Assembly (NCBI RefSeq): GCF_023973825.1
Contig: NC_090121.1
Span: forward strand, 640,001 to 704,000
Origin: Plasmodium brasilianum
Taxonomy: Eukaryota > Apicomplexa > Aconoidasida > Haemosporida > Plasmodiidae
Reading direction: 5' to 3'
Length of the DNA: 64,000 nt
Shown: piece by piece, positions 23,245 to 35,530 of the stretch
Layout of the letters: each line of letters begins with the position of its first letter
How positions within the stretch are numbered: position 1 is the stretch's first letter
Made by a program: the position numbers and the translations under genes
The notes under the pieces: model-generated
The model's database searches: none
What the model was told of the DNA's origin: nothing
The model's input: the letters and a program-made list of their open reading frames with translations, nothing else

Positions 23245-25439
23245 ATTGGCTATAATTCGGGGTTACTCTTCTAAATATAAAGTGTTTATTTTGCTTTCTT
23301 TTTGAAAATTAAGTTGTACAAAATCTGTAATAAATTGACACATTTCCATATGTTACATACACATGTACATGTAAATATATGAGCATGTGCCCATAATCAC
23401 GTCCATATGTACATATGCATATTATATAAAACACATTTTGCACATTTTAATCCTATCTGTTATTTTCATTTAGGCATAATCATCTACCTTTTTTCACAAT
23501 GTCATAATGATGTGTACTGTATTTAATGCCCGTATGTACTTTAAAAACTTTTGATAAATTCCAAAATGCTTTAGTTTGTGCAATTTTTGAAATTGCTATT
23601 CCCGATTTTTAAAGAACTATTTATACAACTTATTATATATAAATAGAACATTTTAAAATTATTAAATATGAACAATATATAATATAATGTAAACATAAAA
23701 TTCGTCCATAGAAAATTTTGTTAATAAAGTTTTATTTTTCTGTATATTTATAAATAACCTTTAATAGGTACAGTTATTAAAATAGCTAAAAAGACGAAAT
23801 GAATAAAAGAACTTTTGAAAAGCCACAAATTCAGCGCTGTGCATTCTATTGCTATACATATATATATATATATATGTATGTATATTTATTTGTATATATA
23901 TGTATATTTATTTATATATATATTTTTTTTATTTTATGGTTCATTCAATGGAAAGTATAGTTAACATTTACGAAAAATTAAAAGCAAAACAGTAAATAAA
24001 AAGGATAAAAAAACATTTCAAATAAACAATGAAAAAGAAAAGAAAGGCACACACAAAAACATTTTTTTCTTTGTGTATATTTTGAACAGTTATAAAAATA
24101 GGTACCATGTGGTGTTATGTTTTACCGTAAAAGAATACAACTTGTTCAATGGAAGCTGTTTTATTCATAGCACATAATTATGAAAAAAAAAGGACAGATA
24201 AAAAGACGTCTAAAAAGACATAAAAAAACAGATAAAACTACCAACACAACAACAGTCAAGGTTCAAATTATTTACCTAATAAAATTTTTCATTTGTCATT
24301 TTACATACCTCAGTGGAAAATTTGATGCACATTAACACTAAAATATATGTCTGTCAAGTTACGCAAAATTTTTAGGAACGTAATAAGAAGAAAAATAAAA
24401 TAATATAAGATATACAGTTGTGAAAGGTTATATAAGTGGCATACATAAAAAAAAAAAGAAAAAATGAAAAGACATTCAATTATGTTAAATTAATAATTTA
24501 CAATTTTGTTTCCGTTCATAAATATTTACAAATATTTTTACAAATACACTTTCACATAAAAATTTTAACATGGTAAACCTGGTATTTCATACTTAACTAC
24601 TTTTTGTGTTGGCCGCTTTTTTTTTTTTTTTTTTTTTTTTTATTGGTTGCTATATGAAAAAAATAAAATGAAGTAACATAAAATGGAGTATGAGTAAAAT
24701 TAAAATAAAGCAAATTAATAATGAATAATATAAAAATATATGTAATATTACACTAATACGAAAATTGATAACTATATGTTAACTTAGAATTTCAATGTGC
24801 AAAATGTATAATTTGTTTTTAAGAGAAAACTACATTTTATGCACTGTGTAACTAGTTTTATACTTTATAGTACTATCCTTCTGTCAATTTTATCAGTACT
24901 GCCAATTTTGTTGATTTTAATTAATATGTTTATTCTGCATTTATTTATTCATTCATTTAATTTTTTTTATTTATTTTTTTTTTTAATTAAACTCATAAAA
25001 ATACTGTATCTGCACTAAATATAAAATAGGCAACGCTTTAAAAATTAAAAATAAAAGGTTAATTTTAACGTTATAATTTTTTGAATTGTCAAAATGCGTG
25101 AATTCATATATATGAAAAATGTACTGTTATTTTAAAACTTCGTAGGTAATTAAATTTTCATATATGTTTAGTTATCAAATTTGTATATATAATAAGTAAA
25201 TGCAAACATATAAGCGCATATGAGGAGATACATATGTACATGTGCATATGCGTAAATGCTGGTATGTGGGTACGGGAGTATGCGGGTATAAGGACATGCG
25301 TAAATATGTATATGTGTGTAAATATACGTACATTTATATATACAAGATAACTATAGTTCCAGGCGAAAACATTTTATTGAAAATTCCATCAAAACCTAAA
25401 CTCTAACTAGGAAAAAGCATTTGTTAAAAAGATGCGTCC
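22488..25439. other. 2.95 kb intergenic region between HGPRT 3' end and bc1 subunit 7 5' end
   Basis: No gene supported on either strand. It holds poly-A (23213-23240), poly-T (24619-24641), a TATATG run (23858-23935) and otherwise unstructured AT-rich sequence. Both neighbours are on the minus strand, so it combines the 3' UTR of HGPRT and the promoter of the bc1 gene. Confidence 0.6.
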
Positions 25440-27010
25440 TCAAAGGTTCATATTTTTAAACTTCTTTAATCCCTCTTCATTAACTAAACATAAGTGATCA
25501 AGGTCCCTAAATATTTCATTATAATCTAAGCTATATCCTACAACAAAAGCATCTGGTATAGAGAACCCAACGAAGTCTGCCTTAAAGCCATTCCACAAAG
25601 GTGTTCTTTTAATAAATAAGCAAGTAACTGCAACTGTTTTAACTTCAAACTTTTTTAAATATTCACAAAATTTTAACAATGTTTTACCTGTATCTATTAT
25701 ATCTTCTACAATTAAAACATGTTTATCTTTTAAACAAGATAAGTCCTCACTCACTATTTCAAGTCTATCCGACGAATGATCATTAGAATACGATTTAACA
25801 CGTACATAATGTTCAATATATAAGTGTTTTGGTGATTCACTCGAACTGTAATTATGAATTCTATTTAAATATTTTAAGAGAGCACTAAAGAATCCTCTTG
25901 ACCCTTTCAATAAGCAAATCACATGAAACTCCTCGTTTCTATATACCCTTTTTATATCAAAAGCTAATTTTTCTATTCTATTTTTTAAAATTCCATTTGG
26001 AATTAACACTTTCGTCAGATAGCTCTACGAATACAAAAAACATCCATGTACCATATGAGAACCAGAAACTATGCATATGTATATATATATGTGCGTATAT
26101 ATGTATGTATATATGTATGTATATATGTATGTATATATGTATGTATGTACGTATGTATGTATGTACGTATGTATGTATGTATGTACGTATGTATGTATGT
26201 ATGTACGTATGTATGTATATATGTATGTATATTTGTATGTATATATGTATGTATATTTGTATGTATATATGTACGTATGAACGATGTAATATATGAGGGT
26301 AGGTAAAAATTTGGTATAATGCAAAGTTATACTTCCATTCGAATGTTCTAATAAATTTCATTCGTAGTTTTGTTTTTACTTTATAGTGAACAGGCACTAA
26401 AAAGGTATCAATATCGTAACCATCATCATCCTTTATGTAAATTGGGTCGAGTGCATCTTCTCCTGCTCCTGGACTATAAAGAAAACATGTATTTTTCCAT
26501 TGTAACAATAACACATCACAAAAGTACAAACACAAATACGTCAAATAGATGAAAAATACATATAGAGGTGTTAACATGTATAAGGGTATATACATATATA
26601 TAAACATACATATGTACATAAACGTTTGTTCATAAGCATACATGTGTAATTCAAAAAACGCACATATTAGGTACAGATATGTCCATGAAAAGTGTTTAAA
26701 ACAATAATCTTTTCATAAACATTATTTTTTTTAATTTGTGCTTTACACCGAATGAAACTAATAAAATAAATAGAAACACATTAAAAAAATGAATAAAAAA
26801 TAAGTAATAAGTACATGTACAATACTAAAAAAATAAGAATAAATAAGTAATAAATGCGTAATATGCACATGTAAAATGCTGAAAAAATGCAGAATAAATA
26901 CGTACTAAATGTATAATATATATTTATAAAATACAAAATACGTACATAATTTTTCTTTTATCATTTTTTCTCTATTTTTTTCTGTACTTATTTGGAATTT
27001 TCATCTTCAT
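25440..27010 (-). CDS. HGPRT: Hypoxanthine-guanine(-xanthine) phosphoribosyltransferase, three exons
   Basis: Exons on the minus strand: 27010-26988 (23 bp), 26473-26380 and 26024-25440. The tiny first exon reads MKMKIPNN and joins to PGAGED, matching the known IPNNPGAGE start of the P. falciparum enzyme. Starting at the second ATG (27004) gives 231 residues, the P. falciparum length; the first ATG gives 233. Motifs: LKGSRG (about 77-81), the flexible loop, the PRPP-binding signature [10 protein letters not shown] (143-152) with catalytic Asp148, and KADFVGF near the C-terminus. The enzyme transfers phosphoribose from PRPP to hypoxanthine, guanine and, in Plasmodium, xanthine. Because the parasite cannot make purines de novo, this is its central purine salvage step. 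The second intron carries a TATG repeat. Confidence 0.95.
26071..26278. repeat. TATG/TACGTATG repeat inside HGPRT intron 2
   Basis: About 200 bp of TATG units with TATA and TACG variants, wholly inside the intron 26025-26379. Open frames over it (Tyr/Val/Cys/Met on plus, His/Thr/Tyr/Ile on minus) are artefacts of the 4-bp unit. Confidence 0.92.
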
Positions 27011-27606
27011 TTTTTTCTCTTTTTTTGATATGAACTTGGGTGGGAAAACCTATTATATGAATATATTCAATTTTTTATAGATACTTGACAGTGAAATGTT
27101 ATCTTAAAAGAAGCCAATAATTTCTATTATATTATGCAATAATGCCTTTTACATTTTGTGATTTTATGTAAAATTACATATATATATCTATGTAGGAATA
27201 TATTATATATATATATATATGTGCTTACGAATATAATAGTTATTGTATAATTATATATCTGTGTACGAATATAAAATATAAAATATAAAATATATAATAT
27301 ATATTATATATGTTTTAAAAACTTCGTAGGAATTTACTTCTTTAATATCGTGCGTTCTTAAATTTAAATGAAATTTAAAAACATACAAAATAATATAAGA
27401 AAATAAAAAAGGACACAAATTTAAATGATATTTTCAAAATACAGCAATTTACTTATTTTGAATTTTTACTTCAAAATATAAAAATAATAAATGTAATTAA
27501 TAAAAGGGTATTCATATGATATATTTACGTATTCTAGCTCTTAATTACTTTGTGGTTTATTACGACAAAAAGTAATATGAAAAAATAATTTTTTTTAGCG
27601 AAACAA

Positions 27607-27638
<32 letters not shown>

Positions 27639-28837
27639 AAATTTCTCGATTTCAGAAATAAATTAATTTATTAAATGTCAACTTCAAAAAAAAATATTTC
27701 TTATGTATTCTCAAGGTGTATAAATTTGCACATAAATATTTATGTAAAAATCCTATGTTGAAGGAGGTACTAATAATTGCATTCATATATTATTGTTCTT
27801 TCATATTTTTTCTTTTGTCATCTATAAATTCTATTTTATATGTTCCTTCTGAACAGTAAATATCGCTTCTTTGTTATGAAAAAAATTACTTTTATTGTAT
27901 ATTTTTTTAATTAATTTGTATATTATTAGTGACATTCTATATGTAAAAACTACCATACCATATAGTAACTCCATAAAAAAGTGTAATACTACTAACACAT
28001 TACTTTTCATACTGTTATAATAAAAGAATGCATACGGGGCTGTAGCATGCGAAACATCACTCTAGCATAACTTGCCAATAAAAAAATAAGTATTGTAGGT
28101 AGTAGTGAATAACCAATTTTTGTAAATTACCTTGAACTTTTAAGAAAATAGAAAAAAAATTTTAAAAGGTAAAACAATAGAATGGAAAAAGAACGTGTAA
28201 ATTTTAAAAGAACAAAAAGCAAATAAACGATTTTACATATTTTTCGAGTGTATAACCCTAACTTATATATTAGAGTTATTATATACGTATTATAGTAAAA
28301 TGGATAAACTGCCGCTCGTTCTTATGAAAACCTTCCAAAGAATACTGTAGTATTATTTGTTTTGATGAGCATAATTAGGTAGCAGCTTTTTTGATATCGA
28401 AACAGTGCCTATATCGATTGTTATGTTTTAATGGTTTTAAAGATTCTTTTTTTTTTTTTTTTAAATTAATCATTCACATTTGAATATAAATGCGAGTTAC
28501 AATGAATCTACATGACGAAGGGAAAAAAAAAGAACAAAATAACAAAATTGTTTTTAAAGGCTAAACAAACTGTCAAAAAAGAGCATAGGCTTTTTGCATG
28601 TTTGCTTATAAATTTTTACTGGTACTTTTGTTCTTGCATTTTGGAAAGAACTGTTATATATATAATTGCAAATATATGTAACTGCATATATATATTCGCA
28701 TGTGTGCATGTATAGGAACGTATATGTATATGCGTCCATGTATGTATGTATACTTGCGCTATAACTGTGCGCACTAAATTCAATTTAAATGGTGAAGAAT
28801 TTCCATTTTGCGTGTGCCCATTTTGTGTAAATCCATT
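27011..28837. other. Intergenic region between phosphoglucomutase-2 3' end and HGPRT 5' end
   Basis: No gene supported. It contains TA runs (27198-27222), a TAAAATA repeat near 27268-27300, poly-T at 27607-27632 and 28447-28462, and GT/TA sequence. It should hold the HGPRT promoter. The 28512-28739 frames are short and lack family similarity. Confidence 0.6.
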
Positions 28838-30619
28838 TTAACATTTTTTAATATTGAACTTGTGCGGCTGCATGAACACTGGCAAAACTTCATTTATTAG
28901 TGCGTCAATCTCTTTTTTCGCTTCTTCGTAATTGCCCCTTGAAATTTCACTGTACCATTTGACCTTGGGCTCCGTTCCACTGGCCCTTATTGTAAGTACA
29001 GCTGTATTTTCAAAATGCAGTGTAATATTTTGAGAATCTGGTGTAGGTGCAATTAATGATTTTTTATCATGAGTTGTAGAATCATACCCTGTCGTTAAAT
29101 CTCTAATACGTACAATTTTATAAGAACCTAGTGATGTTTTATAAGACCCATTAGATCTAAACTCATTAAATATACTAACAATATCATTTGGATCTAAAAC
29201 AGTGTAGTATCCATTATTACTTACAAAGTAACCTATTTCTTTTCTAACAATTTCTAAGTAATCATGAAACGTTAAATTATTTTCATATAAATATACTGCT
29301 ATTTCTATCCAATAAGCTAAAGCTGATATTCCACACTTGTCCATTACATGACGTGTTAAGGCATGTCCTAAAGCTTCTTCATAACAGTATAGTGTAGTAT
29401 AATTCTTATCATTATATTCTATAGCCTTATTAATTAACCATTTAAAGCCTGTTAAAGTTTCATCGTATCTATATCCATATGTTTCGCATAATTTCTTTAA
29501 CATTCTGGAACAAACAACAGTACAAATAAAAACATGTTTTGATTTATCTATATTTTTTTTTTCATTTTGTTTCATTAAATGATAAGCAAAGATAATTCCT
29601 AATTCATCCCCAGAAAAAACATACCATTTGTTATTAAATTTTTCCGCACAAGCAAACCTATCTGCATCTGGATCATTTGCAACTACTATAGGACTATTGA
29701 CAAGGTCAGCTAACTGCATAGATAAATCAAGAGCACCTTTTTCTTCTGGATTTGGAAATGTAACAGTAGAAAAATCGGCATCAGGTAAAGCTTGTAGAGG
29801 TACTGTAAGTAAATTATTAAAACCAACTATGTGCATAATACCTTGTACAAATTTCCTACCAATTCCATGCATAGGTGAATATACTATAACAAGTTTTGTA
29901 CGTGAATTACGATAACAATTAAAATTAAACTCATTTTTCATATCAGACATAAACGAATCATACATTTCGAAATAAATATCTTCAACTAATGAAGTATCTT
30001 TTAAATAAAATTCTTCATTTAAATATTCATATATTCCACACCATGGATTTAAATTATTTAATATACACTCTGAGATAAGTTTGTCTACAGGAGGTATTAT
30101 CTGTGCCCCATTTGCTGCATATACTTTATAACCATTATCTAATTTAGGGTTATGGGAAGCTGTTACCATAACACCACATAAACAATTTTTTTTTAAATTA
30201 GAATAACATAAAATAGGTGTAGCAACTGTTTGACCAAATAAATATACTCGAAATCCTTTAGATAAACAAACTGCTGCAGCGACATGTGCAAAGGATTCTG
30301 AATGATATCTTCCATCAAATCCAAAAATGATACCTCTGTTTTTACATAAATTCAATCCGTAGGTATTAATTAAATATGTACATAATCCTTGAGTTGTCTG
30401 CATTATAGTTACTACGTTCATTGCATTAAAACCTACTCCCATTTTACCCCTTAAACCAGCTGTACCAAAATTTAGCCTATTTAGAAATAATTTTTTTAAT
30501 TCATCCTCATTGTATTTATTTATAACTTCTTCAGTTTTATCAACTAAATACTTTGGCTTTTTAAACACATCCCATAAATTCAGCATTGTTGCCAATTCCT
30601 CACTATTTGTCCTATCCAT
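28838..30619 (-). CDS. PGM2: Phosphoglucomutase-2 / phosphopentomutase family enzyme
   Basis: Single exon, 593 residues, typical of the PGM2 branch of the alpha-D-phosphohexomutase superfamily. Visible landmarks: GTAGLRGKMG (about 52-61), the phosphoserine loop TASHNPKLDNGYKVY (active serine about residue 153), the metal-binding loop DPDADRF (about 318), a sugar-recognition segment with CYEEALGH (about 410) and the phosphate-binding loop RASGTEPKVKWY (about 543). It interconverts 1-phospho and 6- or 5-phospho sugars. In other organisms PGM2 prefers ribose-1-phosphate/deoxyribose-1-phosphate over glucose-1-phosphate; which substrate dominates here cannot be read from the sequence. It lies between two purine-salvage genes on the same strand. 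There is no targeting signal, so it is probably cytosolic. Confidence 0.93.
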   Translation of the reverse strand: MDRTNSEELATMLNLWDVFKKPKYLVDKTEEVINKYNEDELKKLFLNRLNFGTAGLRGKMGVGFNAMNVVTIMQTTQGLCTYLINTYGLNLCKNRGIIFGFDGRYHSESFAHVAAAVCLSKGFRVYLFGQTVATPILCYSNLKKNCLCGVMVTASHNPKLDNGYKVYAANGAQIIPPVDKLISECILNNLNPWCGIYEYLNEEFYLKDTSLVEDIYFEMYDSFMSDMKNEFNFNCYRNSRTKLVIVYSPMHGIGRKFVQGIMHIVGFNNLLTVPLQALPDADFSTVTFPNPEEKGALDLSMQLADLVNSPIVVANDPDADRFACAEKFNNKWYVFSGDELGIIFAYHLMKQNEKKNIDKSKHVFICTVVCSRMLKKLCETYGYRYDETLTGFKWLINKAIEYNDKNYTTLYCYEEALGHALTRHVMDKCGISALAYWIEIAVYLYENNLTFHDYLEIVRKEIGYFVSNNGYYTVLDPNDIVSIFNEFRSNGSYKTSLGSYKIVRIRDLTTGYDSTTHDKKSLIAPTPDSQNITLHFENTAVLTIRASGTEPKVKWYSEISRGNYEEAKKEIDALINEVLPVFMQPHKFNIKKC

Positions 30620-32294
30620 TTCGAGCTTTTCTATTTATTTAAAAGCTTTGCAAAAAAAAAAAAAAAAGCATAAAATAAAATAAACTTACAAAATATACTA
30701 CCAAAATAGAAACGGACAAAATATGGATACATAAAAAATATCCTTGTTAAAAGTACTACAACCAAAATATAGGCAAACCGATGGGTGGAAAAGCAATAAG
30801 AATGACTTAATTCAATTTACGAATTTTTTTCTCAAAAAAATAAAAGTATGTAAAATTTTTTGAAATATATATCAAGTTGGAATAAATAAAATAAAAAAAA
30901 AAAAAACTTCAATTAACGAATTATAAGCTTTCGCTTAGTAAATAAGGGCTATTAATTAATAAGGCTTGGTGAGTAAAAGGAAAAAAAATAAAAAGTACCA
31001 CACAGACATGAAAAAATTAAACGAAATGGAGGCTTCCAACTAATATGAGCGGTAAATAAGATATATTGCATATATATGGGCATATATGTACAAGTGCACA
31101 TAAATACATACATATATGCACCCTACATAAATAAGTATATATATGCGGCCTATATAAATACATACATACATACGGACATATATAATTATGTGCACATGTA
31201 CTACATGCTTATATACTCGTGTATATACATATATGTATGCTTAGGAATGTCAAATGGATAAAATAATACAAAAAAAAAAAAAAAAAAAAGGAAGGAAATG
31301 CTAAATAATTCAACGTTAATTACTGATATAGAAATTTCGCATGCAGAGCTGAGGTGATAAAACAGTTTTACATTCCTATTTACTATTTTAGCATATGTAA
31401 TTTCGTTCAAAAAAACATTATTATGTTTATATTCATTATCCATTCTAGAAGTTAATATATTTTTAATTGTTTTATTTTATTCACTTTTAAATTAAATTAT
31501 GATTTATTGAGAAAGTCGTACAACAAAAAGTATGACAAGCATGCATACTTTTTGTAGAAATACTCTATTTAACATTGATATTTTATAAAAGTTATAGTGC
31601 TTAGAATTACGTTCACTACTAGCATGATATAAAAAACAACATATATACGTATACGCACAAAAAGATATAACCATACACGCACGCACACACACACACACAA
31701 ACACCCATGCACATAGTTAATGCTAATGTTTATACATATGCATGTGCACAAATAATGATGTCCATACAAATGTATAAGCATAGATTTAAATGGGGGAAAT
31801 ATAATGGCAGTTTTTCATCTACTCTTAATGCTATTACATTAAACTAAATTAAGTTTAAAATTATCGGGAAATGATCTACTATACGTCAAGGTGTTTAAAT
31901 TTTTTCATGCATTAAATGCGGTATGTACCTATATATATTATATATGTATATTTGTATGTATGTATGTATGTATGTATGTATGTATGTATGTATGTATGTA
32001 TACGTATATACAAATATATTTATTTTTCTTTTTTTTCCAATTTTCTTGAATTATAAATCTATACAGTTGTGCGTTACATAGGTACACATATGTCTATAAA
32101 ATACTTATAATTCTTCTCGGTATTTCCAACAATGAATCAACTGAAGTATATTAATATAAATAACAAAAGTGTTACTCAGCCCTTATATTTTAATTGCATG
32201 CATTTCATCGTTACTTCCCTTCTTTTTATTTCTTTCTTTCTAATTTTTACTTAATACAAGGAAAATGTTTATGTTCTAATAGTTTTCAAAAAAA

Positions 32295-32328
<34 letters not shown>

Positions 32329-33420
32329 TATATTCTCAAAAACGATCCTTTTTGTCATAATTTTATGGTTCTATATGCTTGCAGGAATAAACCAACGAAA
32401 AAAAAAAAAATAAAATATTCTTACCGGTGTTATAAATATACGTTTATACATTATATTACAATAAAATACATTGTGTAATATTCGGAATAGTTAACTTAAA
32501 TTAACCTAAAAACTATTTTGGTTATACACAAACTTCCATTCTTATTGAGAAGAATGTAAAACAAAAAAAAAAAAAAAATATGTATTCATTTTAAAATGTC
32601 CTTCTAAAAACTTTCTAATAGTTCGTATATATGTTCTTTTTTTTTAAAATTTTAGGGAGTTTAATTATGCATTACGCATATAACTTTTAACAAATTATAA
32701 TTTGGTGATACATTGTAAATGATATTTAACAGTAACGAATATATATATATATATATATATACGATCTATCCGTTTTACTTTTACTTTTACTTTTTTTTTT
32801 TTTTTTTAATCTTTTTAGCAAAATTTCCTTTGCGTTATTATTAAAATGTGAATAATTTTCTTATACTGAAAAGAAGTACACGTCCTTTGATATTTTCGGC
32901 AATACTTTTAATGTTAATTCTATTCTCAACTACATATCTAAGCCGATTAATGGAAAACTTTATGTACTATACATTTATAGCTTAATATTCTACCCCTTCG
33001 ATATAAGTAAGTAGTTCCATGGTATCTTAAATTCCATCAGCAGGAAGTAAATCCTTGGACAACAACGTACAATTAGAATACATATTTTTACGGGCACATA
33101 TATATATGTACATACGTATATATATAAACATGTACGCAAATGCGCTAAAAATAAATATTCATTATTAACAGTGCTATTTTGAGAATACTCATGATTTGTT
33201 TATAAAAGGTGATAGTGTAAAAAGTTAATATCGGAGGGGTAGACCACCTCTGTTAAGTACAAAAGGTAGAGCAAAATTTTAATAAATTCCAAAATTTACA
33301 CAATTACAATGTTTTATTGCTAATACTGCTAAGCCGCTATCTTTAAATGCTTAACGAAGTTGGGCTAAAATGGTAAAGGATTTCTTTTATGAAAATTATG
33401 ATCGAAAGTTTACGAATTAA
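30620..33420. other. Long intergenic region upstream of phosphoglucomutase-2
   Basis: No protein gene supported. Poly-A at 30653-30666 and 31271-31289, a CACACACA run at 31685-31704, a TATG array at about 31955-32000, poly-A followed by TA repeats at 32288-32333, and a TTTTAC repeat near 32774-32790. Short frames at 31201-31781 and 32194-32478 are low-complexity or unsupported. Confidence 0.55.
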
Positions 33421-33660
33421 AGGTGAAAGGCGAAAGGCAGGGGAAAAATAGGGAAGATAAAGACTGATGAGCATAAAAAAAAAGGAAAAAATGAATGGTA
33501 ATGGAAAAAGAATATAATTATGTAAAATGGTAAAAGACCAAATTTATGAGGAATTGAAATGGGCCAAAAAGAAAAGGAACGGGATAGGTATAAACCAGAT
33601 GGGATAAAATAGGGCTACCACCACAGCGCTAGGCTTATAATGATTTAAAAATTGTAGACT
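33421..33660. other. GC-enriched, purine-rich non-coding segment 3' of GMP synthetase
   Basis: By hand count three 60-base lines sampled here have about 35-40% G+C (33421-33480, 33541-33600, 33601-33660), clearly above the surrounding intergenic sequence. No reading frame covers it. In Plasmodium, GC-enriched intergenic islands often mark structured RNAs, but I match no known RNA family here. It could instead be part of the GMP synthetase 3' UTR. Confidence 0.35.
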
Positions 33661-33847
33661 ATTTAATTCAAGGCATTTATAAGCTTAGAAATTTTTTTCA
33701 TAGATATTATACTAAAGGTATTATGAGAATTATAGAAAGAATTATATACATTGAATAGAGCACATAAATGACCGCTTCATCTTTTTCTTCACCATTTATT
33801 GTTTGCTATTTTTTTTTTTTTTTTTTTTTTTTTCTCATTTCTCGTAT

Positions 33848-35485
33848 TTATTCAAATTCAATAGTTGATGGGGGCTTAGAAGAAATGTCGTATAGAATTC
33901 TGTTGACACCTTTCACTTCACTCACTATATGTGTTGATATTTTCTCCAGAATATCATAAGGAATTTTATACCAGTTAGCCGTCATGAAAGAGGATGTTTT
34001 AACTGCTCTTAAGGCACAAACGTAATCATATGATCTTGCATCTCCTCGTACACCCACAGATCTTGTAGACAGTAGTACAGCAAAAGCTTGACTAATATCA
34101 TTATATAAATTATACGATTTCAAATCGTTTATAAAAATATCATCAACTTCTCTTAATATATTTAGTTTATGTTTATCTATTTCTCCAATAACACGTATAG
34201 CTAAACCTGGACCAGGAAATGGATGTCTGTTAGTAATTTCTGGAGGCAAATTTAATTCTTGCGATAATTTTTTAACATCATCTTTAAACAGGTATTTAAA
34301 AGGTTCGAATAATTTGAACTTCAAATTTTTTGGTAATCCCCCTACGTTATGATGTGTCTTAATAGTATCTGACAAATTTTTTGAACATTTACTTTCTATG
34401 ATATCAGGATATAAGGTCCCTTGTAATAAAAATGTTTTTTCAATATTTATATTCAAATTATTTACTGCTTTTTCAAATTCATCAATAAATAGTTTTCCAA
34501 TAATTTTTCTTTTCTGTTCTGGGTCTGTAATTCCTTTTAAATTATTTAAAAAAATTTCGGAAGCATCAATTTTGGTTAAGTTCATACCAGGAAATAATTT
34601 TTTTAAAAAAGTATAAACCTTTTCTCCTTCATTTTTTCTTAATAATCCATTATCTATAAAAAATCCAAAAAATCGATCTTTAAATATTTTATGTGTAAAA
34701 GCTGCAGCAACAGTACTATCAATTCCACCAGACATGGCAGCAATAACATAATGATCATGTGCATATTTTTTTATATTGTTAAATTCCATTTCGTGATATC
34801 TAATTGGGTCAAATGTTTTTGTACATTTACATATTTTGTACGCAAAATTATAAAACATCTGATCCCCATCTACTGACTCATATACCTCTGGATGATACTG
34901 AACACCATATATATTATATTCTTTATTGTATATGGCACATACCAAACAATTTTCACTTGAATTTACTATGTAAAAACTCTCAGGAATTTTTGTTACCTCT
35001 TCCGTATGATTCATCCATACTGTCGTTGTGCCTTTATTTTTTATATCATCAAATAAAACACATGTACTATTATTTTCAAGTAATTTAAACTTGTTATACT
35101 TTTCCTCACTGGAAGAAGTTTCTTGTCCTATTATATTTATCTCATAACTACCATATTCAGAATTTTTAGATTTTTTCACTTCACCATTCATTTGTACAGC
35201 TATTTCTTGCATACCATAACAAATAGCAAAAATTGGAATTTTCTTTTTCAAAAAGTATTTTAGAACTTCTTTTTTTAAATGTGGTGCCCCTTCTTCATTA
35301 ACAGAGTAAGGTCCCCCTGATAAGATAACTCCTTTTACATTTAAACTCTCAACATCCTTCAAATCTATATTGTAGTCCCTTGCTTCACTAAAAATTTTTA
35401 TATTATTTAATCGCTTTACTATTAAATGAAAATACTGCGAACCAAAGTTCAGAACTAGTATTGTATCGCACGCGTCCTCCCCCAT
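33848..35485 (-). CDS. GMPS: GMP synthetase (glutamine-hydrolysing)
   Basis: Single exon, 545 residues. The N-terminal class I glutamine amidotransferase domain (about 7-225) shows GGP (57-59), the nucleophile Cys89 in AICYGMQ, and the His-Glu pair in QYHPE (about 207-211). The ATP-pyrophosphatase domain has the P-loop SGGIDS (about 251-256). The dimerisation domain contains RHPFPGPGLAIR, GDARSYDY and the conserved C-terminal segment ending TIEFE. It makes GMP from XMP, ATP and glutamine, directly downstream of IMP dehydrogenase and of HGPRT-made XMP. The start at 35485 (MGEDACDT) is the only good choice; a longer frame reads upstream into a 12-bp tandem repeat. Confidence 0.96.
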   Translation of the reverse strand: MGEDACDTILVLNFGSQYFHLIVKRLNNIKIFSEARDYNIDLKDVESLNVKGVILSGGPYSVNEEGAPHLKKEVLKYFLKKKIPIFAICYGMQEIAVQMNGEVKKSKNSEYGSYEINIIGQETSSSEEKYNKFKLLENNSTCVLFDDIKNKGTTTVWMNHTEEVTKIPESFYIVNSSENCLVCAIYNKEYNIYGVQYHPEVYESVDGDQMFYNFAYKICKCTKTFDPIRYHEMEFNNIKKYAHDHYVIAAMSGGIDSTVAAAFTHKIFKDRFFGFFIDNGLLRKNEGEKVYTFLKKLFPGMNLTKIDASEIFLNNLKGITDPEQKRKIIGKLFIDEFEKAVNNLNINIEKTFLLQGTLYPDIIESKCSKNLSDTIKTHHNVGGLPKNLKFKLFEPFKYLFKDDVKKLSQELNLPPEITNRHPFPGPGLAIRVIGEIDKHKLNILREVDDIFINDLKSYNLYNDISQAFAVLLSTRSVGVRGDARSYDYVCALRAVKTSSFMTANWYKIPYDILEKISTHIVSEVKGVNRILYDISSKPPSTIEFE

Positions 35486-35530
35486 TATGCATACGTCGTA
35501 TATTATAAGGTAGATTTGAATTTTTATATT

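Noticed and set aside
28512..28739. Small frames on both strands near the 3' end of phosphoglucomutase-2
   Set aside because: They overlap each other, are short and have no recognisable motif.
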